Shown here: in pieces, positions 54,716 through 64,000 of the stretch
Numbering within the stretch: position 1 is the stretch's first letter
Layout: each line of letters begins with the position of its first letter
Origin: Cordilura impudica
Lineage: Eukaryota > Arthropoda > Insecta > Diptera > Scathophagidae
Assembly (NCBI GenBank): GCA_963682025.1
Contig: OY821521.1
Location: 98,020,854 to 98,084,853 of the forward strand
Length of the DNA stretch: 64,000 nt
Direction: 5' to 3'
The notes under the pieces: generated by a model
What the model saw: only the letters and a program-made list of their open reading frames with translations
What the model was told of the DNA's origin: nothing
Databases searched by the model: none
Program-made: the position numbers and the translations under genes

Positions 54716-57405
54716 GTGGAGCTTCTAGCAACACAAAGCTTATTAACGAAAATACGCCAACTCTGCCTATTCTGTGCCAGACGCCTTACTTGAAGCCACG
54801 TCACCTCCATCTGGGTACATTCACAATCAATGGATCTGCGCCATGTCAACTTTGGGCCACCTCTACTTTGGCTTCCCTCAGGATTCTATTCAAAGCATGA
54901 ACGAGCTATGTCTGTTAGCTCTTTTCGAAGTGTATGGCCCACCCAAGACCACTTTCTACGGCAGACTTCAGTGGCTATTTCCGCAGTGTTACATCTGGAG
55001 AGTAGAGTTGCATTCGCTATTCTTACGGATCAGAAAATTTGTAGTATGCGGCGTAAACATTTATTTACGAAGATTCGGAGTTTTCTGACAATATTATTTA
55101 TCACCTTCCATGTTTCGCAGCTGTAAAGCAGAACAGACTTTACGGTTGTATTAAAAATGCGAATTTTGTGTTGGTCTGATATTCGTGAGGACCGCCAGAC
55201 TTTATCAATGGAGGCAAATGCGTGCCTAGCCTTGTTTATATGATTAAATACATCATCATCTGTTCCACCATCTATCGTGATTATGCTGCCAAGAAAACAA
55301 AATTTGGTTACTTCATCAATTTGTCTTTCCTGGAGCATGATTGGGGATGTGTTGTTGGTTTTAAAGCGTATTAGTTTTGTCATTTTTTCGCATTTTCCTG
55401 AAGTCGAGTTAGCTTGTCTTGCATGTCCGACAGTGTGTGTGACGTCATAGATATCTCAGCTGCATAATCAAGGTTGTGAAGACGTTAGTTCAGCTGCCAT
55501 TGAATTCCATTGGGCGTGTCTTGATTTGTCTGAACCATAACATAATCGAGTACTATCAGAAAAAGAATTGGTGAAATATACATCCCTGTCTTATACCCTT
55601 GTTGATGATAAAGCTGGCACTATCGTGACCTTTAAATCGAACTCTGCATGCTGCGTCACGATAGAGTTCTTTGAATAATGAAATTATTGTTTCCGGTATG
55701 CCAAGATTATGGAGGCAGTACCAAATTGCACATCTGTTGGTTGTATCGAATGCTCTTTTGAAGTCGACGAATAGTAAAAATAGTGGTTAGTTCTATTCGA
55801 CCAATTGCTCGACGATTATTCTTAGTGAATTTTTTTGGTGGACACAGCTTCTGTTGGGCCTAAAACCTGCTTGTTCGTCGCAGGGCTTGTTCGTTGATGG
55901 GGAGAGGTGTTCGAGTATGATAAAAGCCAATATCTTCTGAAAGGTATTGAGCAAAGTTATCAATCTCAAGGTCACCTTTTTTGCGTACGGTTATAATGAC
56001 GCCCTCGTTCCATTCGGACGGTATATTAGTTGACCAGGCATTCTGTACTATGGGCAAACGCGCTTCGGCCATGATTTTTGTTACCTTGTAAAGTTCAGAC
56101 CAGCGGCTTCGTTGTTCTTCAGTTGTCCGTCGATTGAAGTTAATGGTTAACCGTTGTCACTCTTTATATTAGGGGTTGAAAGAACCATTTCCGCACTTAC
56201 CTTCCTGACAGCGTCATAAAACTCTCATGTTACCACGTGCCGCAGCATATTCCATCTCATCTACGATCGTGTCGTAAAGTTGGCGTCGGTCCTTACCATT
56301 TTCTTCACCCGTTTTTCCAAGTTTGTGTAAATTGTTCGTTATTCTTTGCGGCTTGTAATGGAATCCGCTGCTTGAAAAAGCTGTTTTGCTTCTCATATAG
56401 AACGGTGATGTTTGAAATGTTTGTCTGGCACTGCCCAGGCATGCAGCTTTTATATCCGACCAACTGTTAATGTTTTTAGCTTTGAACTTATATTCTCTTC
56501 GAAAGCGTGCACAGTGGATGGCGATGGATGTTTATTTTATTAGATGGTTTCGATTTATGATAGTTACCGAAAGGCTAAAAAAGTTTTTCAAATGCCCGCT
56601 AAAAGTTGGTGGTCACTAAATATGTCGTCTTGACATCAATTAGCGAGCCAAGAATACGCCTGTTAACTATAAAATGGTCGATTTCAATGCGGGTGTTTCC
56701 GTTAGGTGATTGCCATGTACATTTATGGATGTCTCGGTGTATAAATTTCGTACCTCCAATGAACAATTGATGTGTGGGCACAAATCTACCAACCTTTCTC
56801 CATTATCATTGCGTGAAGTCCCAAGTCCAACCTTTGCATTGAAGTCACCAATGACTATTTTGGTGTCACTTTTTCTCGTCGTAAAAACTGTTTATTACGT
56901 CAGTACCATCGGGTTCGGTTGGTACATAACATTGAATGATTGAAACGTTGCGAAATTTAGTGCGAAACCGTGAGACTATTATGCGATCAGATACGGAAGT
57001 GAATTCAATTAGGGATTTCTTGGACGTTGATCTTAATTCTCCATGACCCTTTATGCGCACCTCGCTGAGGCCTAAGATGTCTAAACGGTATCTGTTCATT
57101 TCTTTACAAGCCTGTACTAGCCTAGATGTCGCGGCGAGTGTGCATACGTTCCATGTTGCTATTATAGTCCTGGTGCCTGTGCCGTTTAATCCGTTTCATT
57201 TATTCTGTGTGTTGTTTTTTGATAGATAATGTTTTTACGTTTCGACTTATCAGGCCTGCAAACAACCTCCAGTAATGTTGGAGGACCACGTTGTGGATCG
57301 GTCTTTGCTTCGGTGTTCACCATCAACCGCCGGCATCGTTATCAGTATCAATACATTTAGTGAGCGCCCTCATCGTGACAAGGTTTCAATCCGTCGAGGA
57401 CACTT
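54716..57405 (-). pseudogene. RTE-clade LINE, nearly full length but dead
   Basis: Minus strand, in order: TWNVCTLAATSRLVQACKEM then NRYRLDILGLSEVRIKGHGE (start of APE endonuclease, ~57160-57030), SFLKSDTKIVIGDFNAKVGL-type region, KCTWQSPNGNTRIEIDHFIV (endonuclease, ~56720), PSEWNEGVIITVRKKGD and LLNTFQKILAFIILEHLSPS with DEQAGFRPNRSCVHQ (RT), FKRAFDTTNR and ISPILFLIVLDYV, LDYAAEISMTSHTLSDM, FCFLGSIITIDGGTDDDVFN, KSVLLYSCETWKVINNIVRK and VNKCLRRILQI, then RSRGGPKLTWRRS. This is the standard RTE architecture. RT motif C should be YADD; here it is YAAE (55455-55460), so both catalytic Asp are lost. Stops and frameshifts occur throughout. The 5' UTR reaches to about 57405 and the 3' end is near 54716. 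It copies itself by target-primed reverse transcription when intact. Confidence 0.88.
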
Positions 57406-57600
57406 AATAACTAATTAATATTTTGTACTTTTTTGTTTTAAAAATGTATATTTAGTTTTCAATTTATCAGTATTTGGTAGCAAATCCTTTACTTAAAAGG
57501 ACCGCTGCACATCTCCGGGATATTGAAGGCACTAGATCCTCACAGAAATGCTAATCCACGACTTTTGCATTTCTATAAAATTTGTAATTTTTAAAACTCC

Positions 57601-58156
57601 AAAACATTCCTTTTTCCTTTTTGTCATTAGATTACATATGTACTAGCAGATTCCAGCGCTCGAAATTCGAGTGCAATTTCTAGGTAGCTTTATTTTTCAA
57701 CTTAGCCAATTCACAAACCAACACTTTTATGGTTTATTATTATTGTGAATGAAGATAAAAAACTCATTAACAAACACATTAACAAATTTAATAAAACACA
57801 CATAGCATATGTATAATTTTATATATGTGTTAGTAGCAACTTTAAATTCAATTTACTCAAAATAAAGGAAAAAATTTAAAAATCTGTAATTCTACAAAAC
57901 GGCGAAAAATAAATACCTTTCAAATGATATACCTTTGTTCAAAATCGGGATAAAATGGTAGAGCCAAACACCGGTCACAAGAAATCGCCTAGCCTATTAA
58001 TATTATAGATATAGAATAAATGAAATTTTGTCTGGCACTAGCTGGATTTAATATTTAAGTTTTAGTTTTAAGATTTGAAGAACTTATTGTTAGTTCACAA
58101 ACCTATGTGAAGATTCAATATATAAAGATGAGTTACCAAAAAAAAAACATTCCTTT
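57601..58156. mobile_element. Insertion in the Tc1 relic, flanked by 13-bp repeats
   Basis: AAAACATTCCTTT occurs at 57601-57613 and 58144-58156. Between them are 530 bp, of which 57643-58009 is a small Helitron. The remaining 30 bp on the left and 134 bp on the right are unidentified and could be the outer element carrying the Helitron. Such long direct repeats fit LINE- or SINE-type target duplications. Confidence 0.6.
57643..58009 (-). mobile_element. Small non-autonomous Helitron, copy 4
   Basis: Minus strand, 367 bp: starts TCTATAATATTAATAGGCTA after A, ends with the perfect hairpin CTCGAATTTCGAG, CGCTGGAATCTG and CTAG, followed by T. This is the best-preserved copy of its family. Non-coding. 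Confidence 0.75.
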
Positions 58157-58745
58157 ATTACCTGCCAGAGGTTCTCAATCGAATTTAGATCCGCACTACA
58201 GTAACCATATTGTCCGTTAACTACATCTTAGTATGACCAGTAGTATGATTTGGATCATTATCTGGTTGAAAGATAAAATTCACTGGTAAGTTTTCATCGA
58301 CATATGTAATAAGATAAGTAATAATATGTCTATATATTGAAATCTATCCAACCGGCCCCCTAGGGTTAAACTAAGCTCGCACCGGACGCCTAACGTATGA
58401 TCTGCCAGATCTGCAGAAAGTTTAGTTTCTAAACGAAATCGAAAAAACAGAATGTAATTTGCTAGTAAATATAAACATTGGACCCTCCAGGATTGGAAAA
58501 AGGTGTTATTTACTGGTGACCATACTCTATTTATTTTAGTTTCAGCTATTCTCAAACGACGTTTCACTGTATCACCGAAAACAGCTATTGAAACCTGCCT
58601 TGCTGATTTATGCGGACATTTTGTAGACTCGCGAATAATCATTCTGTCTTTCTTGTCAGTCGTTATACGAGTTTTACTTTTTAGAGGCACATTTTTTGGT
58701 GTTGAATGCTTTCGAAAATGAAAACCATCGTTTTTAAACATTTTA

Positions 58746-59029
58746 TAATTTTTGCGATTTCAAAATTAATTCGTTATTTTTAGAGCACAGGATTTTTTCA
58801 TATTATTTTATTTTTTGTTTTAAAAGTTTATTAAAACGAATTAATTGTCTGCAACAAATTGTTAGCAGTTCAATACACTCAATACACTAAACTGCTCTTA
58901 TTGACTGACAACACAGATCGTTCATAATTATATGCACACTTCATTTACGCAAAAGCTTCCACTGAAATTTGTTTGTGCTCTAGACAACAAGAAAATAACT
59001 GTTTTCCTAAACTTCTTTTTTGGTTACAG
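58746..59029. other. No gene recognised
   Basis: Probably includes the end of the Tc1 relic. Shares no clear block with other repeats here. Confidence 0.3.
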
Positions 59030-59455
59030 CGAAGAATAATAAAGTATATTTTGAAACTCTTTCTTTTAACTCATATTCTCTGTCTGTCTGTCTGTCTGTC
59101 TGTCTGCCATGGGGCAACCCCATTCACCCTCATCCAATTGATCTGAAACTTGGCCCATAGTCTTGTTGTGACTAAAGATTAATTTTGGGCTAGTCACGTA
59201 CAGTCACGCATAATACAGACAGTCACGGAGTGCTTTAAAACCAATTTCCCCTTATCCGATCGATCTGAAACTTGGTCGATAGACTTGCCTTGAAAAAGAT
59301 TAAATTTGATGTGGGCACGCACAGTCACGGAGAGTTGTGACCAAAGATTAATTTTAAAATAGTCACGCACAGTCACGGAGAGATTCAAAACTCATATGCG
59401 TAGGGAAAGAAAGAGTTTTAATAAAAACTTTCTTTTTATGGGTTAGATTATTTAA
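59030..59455. repeat. Repeat family K, copy 3
   Basis: Inverted ends (GAAACTCTTTCTTTTAACTC at 59051 and AAAGAAAGAGTTTTAATAAA near 59405), a (CTGT)n run at 59081-59105, and units with 'gatctgaaacttggcccata' and 'agtcacgcacagtcacggag'. Same orientation as copy 2. The ORF at 59194 (-) is repeat text. Confidence 0.65.
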
Positions 59456-60103
59456 ATTTTAATATAAATTCTGGATTAAATATAAATAAAATGACATCGC
59501 TCCTAATTATCTGCTCGTAACTGTATTTAGGAAATTATTCTAACACATCGTATTATCAATAATTAAAATGGTAAAAGAGATTGTGAATTAAAACAAATTT
59601 GTTTTATTGACTTTTATTCCTTTAAAAATAAACACCTCCAACATTTATGTCAAAAATCAAATTTGAAGTTTAGGTGTTCTGTCAATTATAAATATATGAT
59701 TCATATTTAAAATCAAATTGAAATACATATTGTTAAGTACATGGGTGCGTTTAATTTTCTCAACATAATTCTTTTCAAGTGTCACTTTTTACACTTATGA
59801 TATTTGCATACAGTTTTTACATTCGCAAAAAATTGCAGTTATACGGCCTGAAGATATTCAAAAAAAAAAAAACGTATCCCAAACATATATTCACATAAAC
59901 TCCTGCGGATTCAAATACTGATACTGAATTAATAATGCTACCAGTTACAAGAAAACATTAACAACTTCTCTTGTAAAATTATAGCATTTCCTATGATTGT
60001 ACTATGAACGAATATTCAAATTAATTCCATCTACTACAATCTAAGAGCAACAACAACAATAATCTATTATGAACAAATAAATAAATAAAATAAAACAAAT
60101 AAG
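59456..60103. other. No gene recognised
   Basis: AT-rich; nothing supported. Confidence 0.35.
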
Positions 60104-60470
60104 AAATTTACAATCAGTTTACGCAGGTTATACGATATCCTACACCACGAGTTTTGCATCCATTAAGGAAAGATCACAGACAATATCCTAAACAAAGTTT
60201 GAGTGTGTCTTTCATGTATATATTAGCTGGAGACATATGAAGCTTCATATCGGATGTGATTGTAAGTATCTAATATGGGAACTTAATTTAAAAATAGTTT
60301 GATCATGACCTTCTATATGTAAGTGAGATCGCAACAAAAAACAAACTGATATTGATGTTTGTAAAAAAAGAAATGAAAATCGCTAGACTGCTATATATAG
60401 GGTCTTAGGACGAAAAAATTTACTAAATAATCTTATCATCTGCATAGAGACAAATTATAAACTACATTGA
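60104..60470 (-). mobile_element. Helentron-like repeat (HINE), copy J, decayed
   Basis: Reversed copy starting ACAAATAAGAAATTTACAAT with a diverged GATATCCTACACCA and internal blocks resembling 'catatcggatgtgattg' and 'gtttgatcatgaccttct'. Hairpin and microsatellite are missing. It is the most diverged HINE in the window. Confidence 0.5.
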
Positions 60471-60574
60471 TACAGTGACTGGAGGGCGCACGACTTGGAA
60501 CTGATTTTGGTCTTAGTCATGTACTTTTTTTTTAACTGTTTATTCAAACTGTTGTTTTCAGGCAACTTAAGGCG

Positions 60575-62282
60575 CACAGTGGACCATTTGACGAGAAGGC
60601 GGTCAAAAATCTATAACTTTTGATTGGATTGGAATTTTGATATGAGATTTTTTGTTTGGTAGGTGAGACTTTAGCCTTTAAGTTTTGCTATAAAACGTAA
60701 TTCTCACCGAAAATAAAAAAAGTTACGGAGGGTTTAAAATACATTTTCATTTGTAGTTGAATTTTAGTACAAAAGTGAAGTGTTAAAAGGTAAAAAAGGG
60801 TTTTTTTTTAATATAATGTCTTATTTTTTCAGTTAATTTTATAACTAATACTTTTTAACAATTTTCTAAGTTAATTTTTTCAGAAAATGCCAAACTTTGG
60901 CCCCCGTAAACTTTTTAGTCCTAATGTGCACAAGGGCCAAAGGTTGTTTTTTTTTAAAGATCCCGAGTTAAAATATAATTTATTAAGCAAAGCAGCGAAC
61001 GTAAAAGTTACCTTATATTGGTTCCAGATAGAGAAGTTTCATTGAAAAACACGTATGTTTTTGCTTTAGTTAAATTTTTTTTTATTGTCTTTTTAAATAT
61101 TTCTATATCAATTTTTATGGTAAATTTATGAAATATAACAATTTTTATTGTAAATTTACAAAATATATAAATTTTTAAATCAAGAAAATTTTTTAACCAT
61201 ATAAAAAAAAGTGTAACTTATTGTTAGTGTAATGAAAAAGTACTTTAAATCAACCAATTTTAGTAAAAATTTCTTCTAAATAGCCTTGATTTTAATCTTC
61301 TAGAAGTTGTTTAGCTTCTTCGTCTAATTCAATAGAGGTAGTTTTCCATTTTTGACGAATGTTGACATATATGGATCTGAAGTGCACAACAAAATAGTGA
61401 TAAGATCTTCATTAGTACAACATCTGGACATTTTCCTTGTGTTGTGCTCGCGAAGGAATCTGTAGTCTTTGTTCCTTTTTTCTTGCGCTTCTTCAGATAG
61501 ATCTCCAATTGGTAGCATATTGTTTTGAATTATTTGTTCCCCATGGTACAAAATTTTATGAACTGTGGATGGCATATATCTCCAAGAATATTTTTCATTA
61601 TAAATTATAGCTGTTTTATTGGCGTACTCTCCAATTTTTTTTGCATTTATATTTCTGCTGCATGCTAGCACTTGTAATATGATTTTGAATATTCTTATTA
61701 ATTCATGATCTACACCTGTGATAGCTGCTGCAGTTTCCGGATCGGAAAAAATCTCCTTGCAGTATTTCCATCATTTGTGTTTCCTTCCCCTTGTTTTGGT
61801 TGGTCGATTACGAGGCCTAGCTGTAGATATTTTTGTTGAATTTGTTTTTTTTTTTGCTTTCTTTTTTCTTAATTTTCTTTGTTTTTTCTCACTGTTTCGC
61901 CTAACGGACCAAATTCCATATCATAACCCAATGATCAGTACCAAGCGTATTTAGCAATCGTTCTGCAGTATGTTCAAGGAGATCTTGCAATTTTATTTCT
62001 GCTGATGTTGAAGTGACACTAATAGCAGATTGTGAAGGTAAGCATTCTTTTTTGGCAGAAACTAAATCTCGATACTCTGGAAAAATCCCACAATTCCTTT
62101 CATTGGTTCGCTTCCGCAATTCCTTATATTGATTTTTGGTCAATTTCAAATCCAAAAATAGGGCGAACGCTTCTTCAGGCGGAAATTTCTTTTCTTCTAT
62201 TGGTGTAGGAATGCTTTTCAAAATCCTCTTTGTGTGCCTTGGGCTCGCTTCTACTATTTTTCAATTATTTCAATTTTATTTT
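60575..62282 (-). mobile_element. Transib DNA transposon, copy 2, 5'-truncated
   Basis: The element's 3' end lies at 60575 (CACAGTGGACCATTTGACGA on the plus strand, preceded by AGGCG, a plausible GC-rich target sequence). The heptamer is CACAGTG and the A-rich AAAAAT block again follows after 23 nt. Reading leftwards in the gene sense, it carries about 665 bp of non-coding 3' sequence, then the C-terminal part of the transposase. The 5' half is cut off at about 62282, where the mini-me-like 2 repeat begins. Compared with copy 1 it has kept a piece near 62150-62230 that copy 1 lost, but lacks the region from about 35912 to 36310 of copy 1. Confidence 0.85.
61255..62255 (-). pseudogene. Transib transposase fragment, copy 2
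   Basis: Minus strand: 62221-61901 encodes KSIPTPIEEKKFPPEEAFAL, LKLTKNQYKELRKRTNERNC and LQDLLEHTAERLLNTLG, then jumps by an internal deletion to the VRRNSEKK-like basic stretch. 61671-61324 encodes IGEYANKTAIIYNEKYSWRY, HKILYHGEQIIQNNMLPIGD, SEEAQEKRNKDYRFLREHNT and ILLCTSDPYMS, followed by a frame change. The first catalytic Asp block (WGCDGSSG in copy 1) and the MIDGK/CIICQ block are deleted. It closely resembles copy 1, so both derive from the same family; it is inactive. Confidence 0.85.
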
Positions 62283-63130
62283 TATACCCTCCACTCCAGT
62301 GTGCAGAGGGTATATATAAGTTTGTCATTCCGTTTGTAATAATTAGAAAAAAAATTCTGGACCCCATAATATATATATATTTGTGATCCTTATAACAAGC
62401 GAAGTTGATATAACGATGTCCGTCTGTCCGTCTGTCCGTCTGTCCGGCTGTCCGTCTGTCCGTCTGTCCGTCTGTCCGTCTGTGGAAATCACGATGACGG
62501 CTTCAATCGGATAGCTAGGGTGCTCCTTGGTATAAAAAATGATTCACTAACATCCTGAGAAGTTTGCTATTTAAAATCGTCCAAATCGGTTAATCTGGTC
62601 CCGAGAATTGAGCGAAGAATTAAAAAGTCATGAGAAAATATGATTTGAATATGTGTTCTTGTGATAACGCCCTCAATAGGGCAGATAGGGCGCTTGTTTT
62701 TAGTGAGAATGATTCACTAACATCTTGAAAAGGTTCCTGTTTTTAAATCATGACAATAGGTTTCATAGGTGTCGAGAAATCACTGAAAAGGTAAAAAAAA
62801 ATATGACGTTTTCCTATATTGTTTTCCTAAATTTTGTATTTTGTCATAGCTGTGCATGTTGTTTTTGTGGTCGTTGTGTTAATAATATAAAAATTCATCA
62901 ATATCAATATTTTTTGGTGTAATATTTAAGTTAATTAATTAATAAAAGAAACTATATAAAATCAATATCAATATTCTGCGATTTTTATAACATCACAAAA
63001 TGTTACAAATTGATACATACTACTGTTGCCAACATCAAAATACTATAAATAATATTCATATATTCTGTATATGTATATCCATAATAAGCGCATATTAAAA
63101 TAAATCGGTATTTTATTTTATTTTTACAAA
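62283..63130 (+). mobile_element. Second microsatellite-bearing family (mini-me-like 2), copy 2
   Basis: 5' hairpin end ATACCCTCCACTCCAGTGTG-CAGAGGGTATATATAAG; 'aattagaaaaaaaattctgg'; (GTCCGTCT)n microsatellite at about 62419-62480 with about fifteen GTCY repeats; then two diverged internal repeats with 'gaatgattcactaacatc' (62535, 62707); and a right part shared in reverse with 28225-28330. Its insertion truncates Transib copy 2. Non-coding; the ORF at 62725 is chance. Confidence 0.7.
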
Positions 63131-63372
63131 ATTCTGAAATTTTTAGAGTTGAAAAAATAGTATGGTTTTAAGAGTTGTATTTTTAGTACATGTATAAACC
63201 CTGCATACTTGCTTTCAAAAGTAGTAGGTAGGTAGGTAAGCCATAAAATATTTATTTACCCTGTAAAAAAAATTGTTGTTTAGAAAAATACTATTTTTTG
63301 TCAGATGTTAAAAAAAGATGTTAATTAAAATAAATTTTTAAACTTTGTTATTTAATGTCGGGACGGAGGCAA
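63131..63372. other. No gene recognised
   Basis: AT-rich with a short 'gtaggtaggtaggtaag' repeat at 63223-63240. Confidence 0.35.
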
Positions 63373-63640
63373 ACGCCATTCCAAAAATTTTGTTTCAACA
63401 GTTATCCACATTAAGAATAACCGCGGAGCTCAGCTCAATCAATGTGCAATGATCGAGCCTTGCCCTGGGAAACATGCGTTTATGCTTTTCTTAACACAAA
63501 CGCCATTCCCAACTACCAAAAATTTTTGACACGAGCTATTCACATTATGAATAGTCGCGGAGCTCAACTCAATCATAGTGCAATGATGAAGCTTCGCCCT
63601 GGGAAACATATATTCATGCTTTTCTTAGCACAAACCGAAC
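63373..63640. repeat. Two tandem units of about 130 bp
   Basis: Units start at 63373 and 63500 with acgccattcc and share 'gcggagctcarctcaatcaw', 'gtgcaatgatsraGCyt' and 'gccctgggaaacat...atgcttttctta.cacaaa'. They are about 80% alike and far more GC-balanced than their surroundings. An ORF (63442-63657) crosses both units, but the units repeat out of frame (period 127), so coding is unlikely. Confidence 0.65.
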
Positions 63641-64000
63641 TTCTTATGGCACATTAAAAATAAACTAATTGAGAAGTACAATTCATCATTACGGTGTATT
63701 ATAATACTATTTTCTTATTTTACTAGTAGCTAGTAAACAAAGTGACCGTGTCATTGTGAACGAAATAGAATTGAAATTGTATGCAGATTTGTTTTACTTA
63801 AAAAACCTGTTTCTACAGATAGTGAATAAAATCCCAGTAAGCATTTTATGCAATAAATGATCATGTAGAGTCTTTTTGACTCATATGTGCTATTAAAACA
63901 GTTATAAATGCGCCCTTTTGCTGATCACAAAATATTCTTTTGTTGGGATTAAATATTACCTTACCCGCGAATCTTCTTGAGAGTCCTTTTTATCCGCTTT
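63641..64000. other. No gene recognised
   Basis: AT-rich right edge of the window; nothing supported. Confidence 0.3.

Larger units (their letters stand above)
57425..58745 (-). pseudogene. Tc1-like transposase relic, split by a 530-bp insertion
   Basis: Minus strand from 58741: TRITTDKKDRMIIRESTKCP, HKSARQVSIAVFG, TVKRRLRIAETKINR (N-terminal DNA-binding half), VWSPVNNTFFQSW, RFRLETKLSADLADHTLGVR, LSLTLGGRLDRFQYIDI, then in another frame FQPDNDPNHTTGHTKM (second Asp motif) and SADLNSIENLWQVIKECF (Glu motif, ~58160-58200). The text breaks at 58143 and resumes at 57613 with NFIEMQKSWISI and SISRRCAAVLLSKGFATKY, the Tc1 C-terminus. The insertion is bounded by the repeated AAAACATTCCTTT. It is dead. 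Confidence 0.8.

Noticed and set aside
62410..62480. Regular short repeats resembling a CRISPR or minisatellite array
   Set aside because: They are a simple GTCCGTCT microsatellite within a transposon; there are no spacers and the genome is eukaryotic.
1..64000. LTR retrotransposon or endogenous retrovirus
   Set aside because: No paired long direct repeats with TG...CA ends, primer-binding site, protease, integrase or envelope-like reading was recognised.

Overview
This is a repeat-dense, AT-rich stretch of a fly (Diptera) nuclear genome, probably a calyptrate fly such as a blowfly or house-fly relative; the genus cannot be read from the sequence. The reasons are the absence of dense bacterial-style genes, the many dipteran repeats (hairpin plus GTCY microsatellite 'mini-me/DINE-1'-like elements), jockey- and RTE-type LINEs, Tc1/mariner relics, a Helitron with a PIF1 helicase remnant, a piggyBac-like element and two Transib elements. 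Only one piece looks like a host gene: a first coding exon on the minus strand (2605-3028) with a GTAAGT splice donor. The rest of that gene would lie beyond the left edge, across a TE-filled intron. No rRNA, convincing tRNA or CRISPR array was seen. Layout. 0-7.5 kb: Helentron-like repeats (HINEs), a tandem array of pyrimidine-rich units, the host exon, a Tc1 relic, and the first copy of a repeat carrying 'gtcacgcacagtcacgg' units. 7.5-16.7 kb: mostly unrecognised AT-rich DNA with HINEs, a 300-bp repeat family in three direct copies, and a TIR repeat family. 16.7-30.1 kb: a Tc1 relic, a Helitron nested in a HINE, small non-autonomous Helitrons with CTRR ends, a jockey-like LINE, a 194-bp tandem duplication and a second microsatellite-bearing family. 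31.6-38.6 kb: LINE fragments, one split by a 3.6-kb Transib element. Its ends carry an RSS-like heptamer, 23-nt spacer and A-rich block, and it is flanked by the 5-bp duplication CGTCG. 40-49.3 kb: a mariner relic, a short TA-flanked DD34E element with repeat-array ends, a structurally complete piggyBac-like element (45318-47796) with an intact 617-codon transposase, and a decayed unknown transposase-like gene. 50-59.5 kb: a full-length HINE, a DD37E-type relic, an RTE-clade LINE and a Tc1 relic split by a later insertion. 60.1-63.6 kb: a decayed HINE, a second Transib copy in the opposite orientation, and a second copy of the microsatellite family that cuts it off. How it works together: this is a record of transposon bursts, not a pathway. 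The only protein that looks able to function is the piggyBac-like transposase; all other element proteins are broken. Nesting gives relative ages: LINE before Transib before the HINE fragment inside it; HINE before Helitron; Tc1 before the 530-bp insert containing a small Helitron. The most notable object is the Transib pair, because Transib is the family from which RAG1 and the V(D)J recombination signals are thought to derive.
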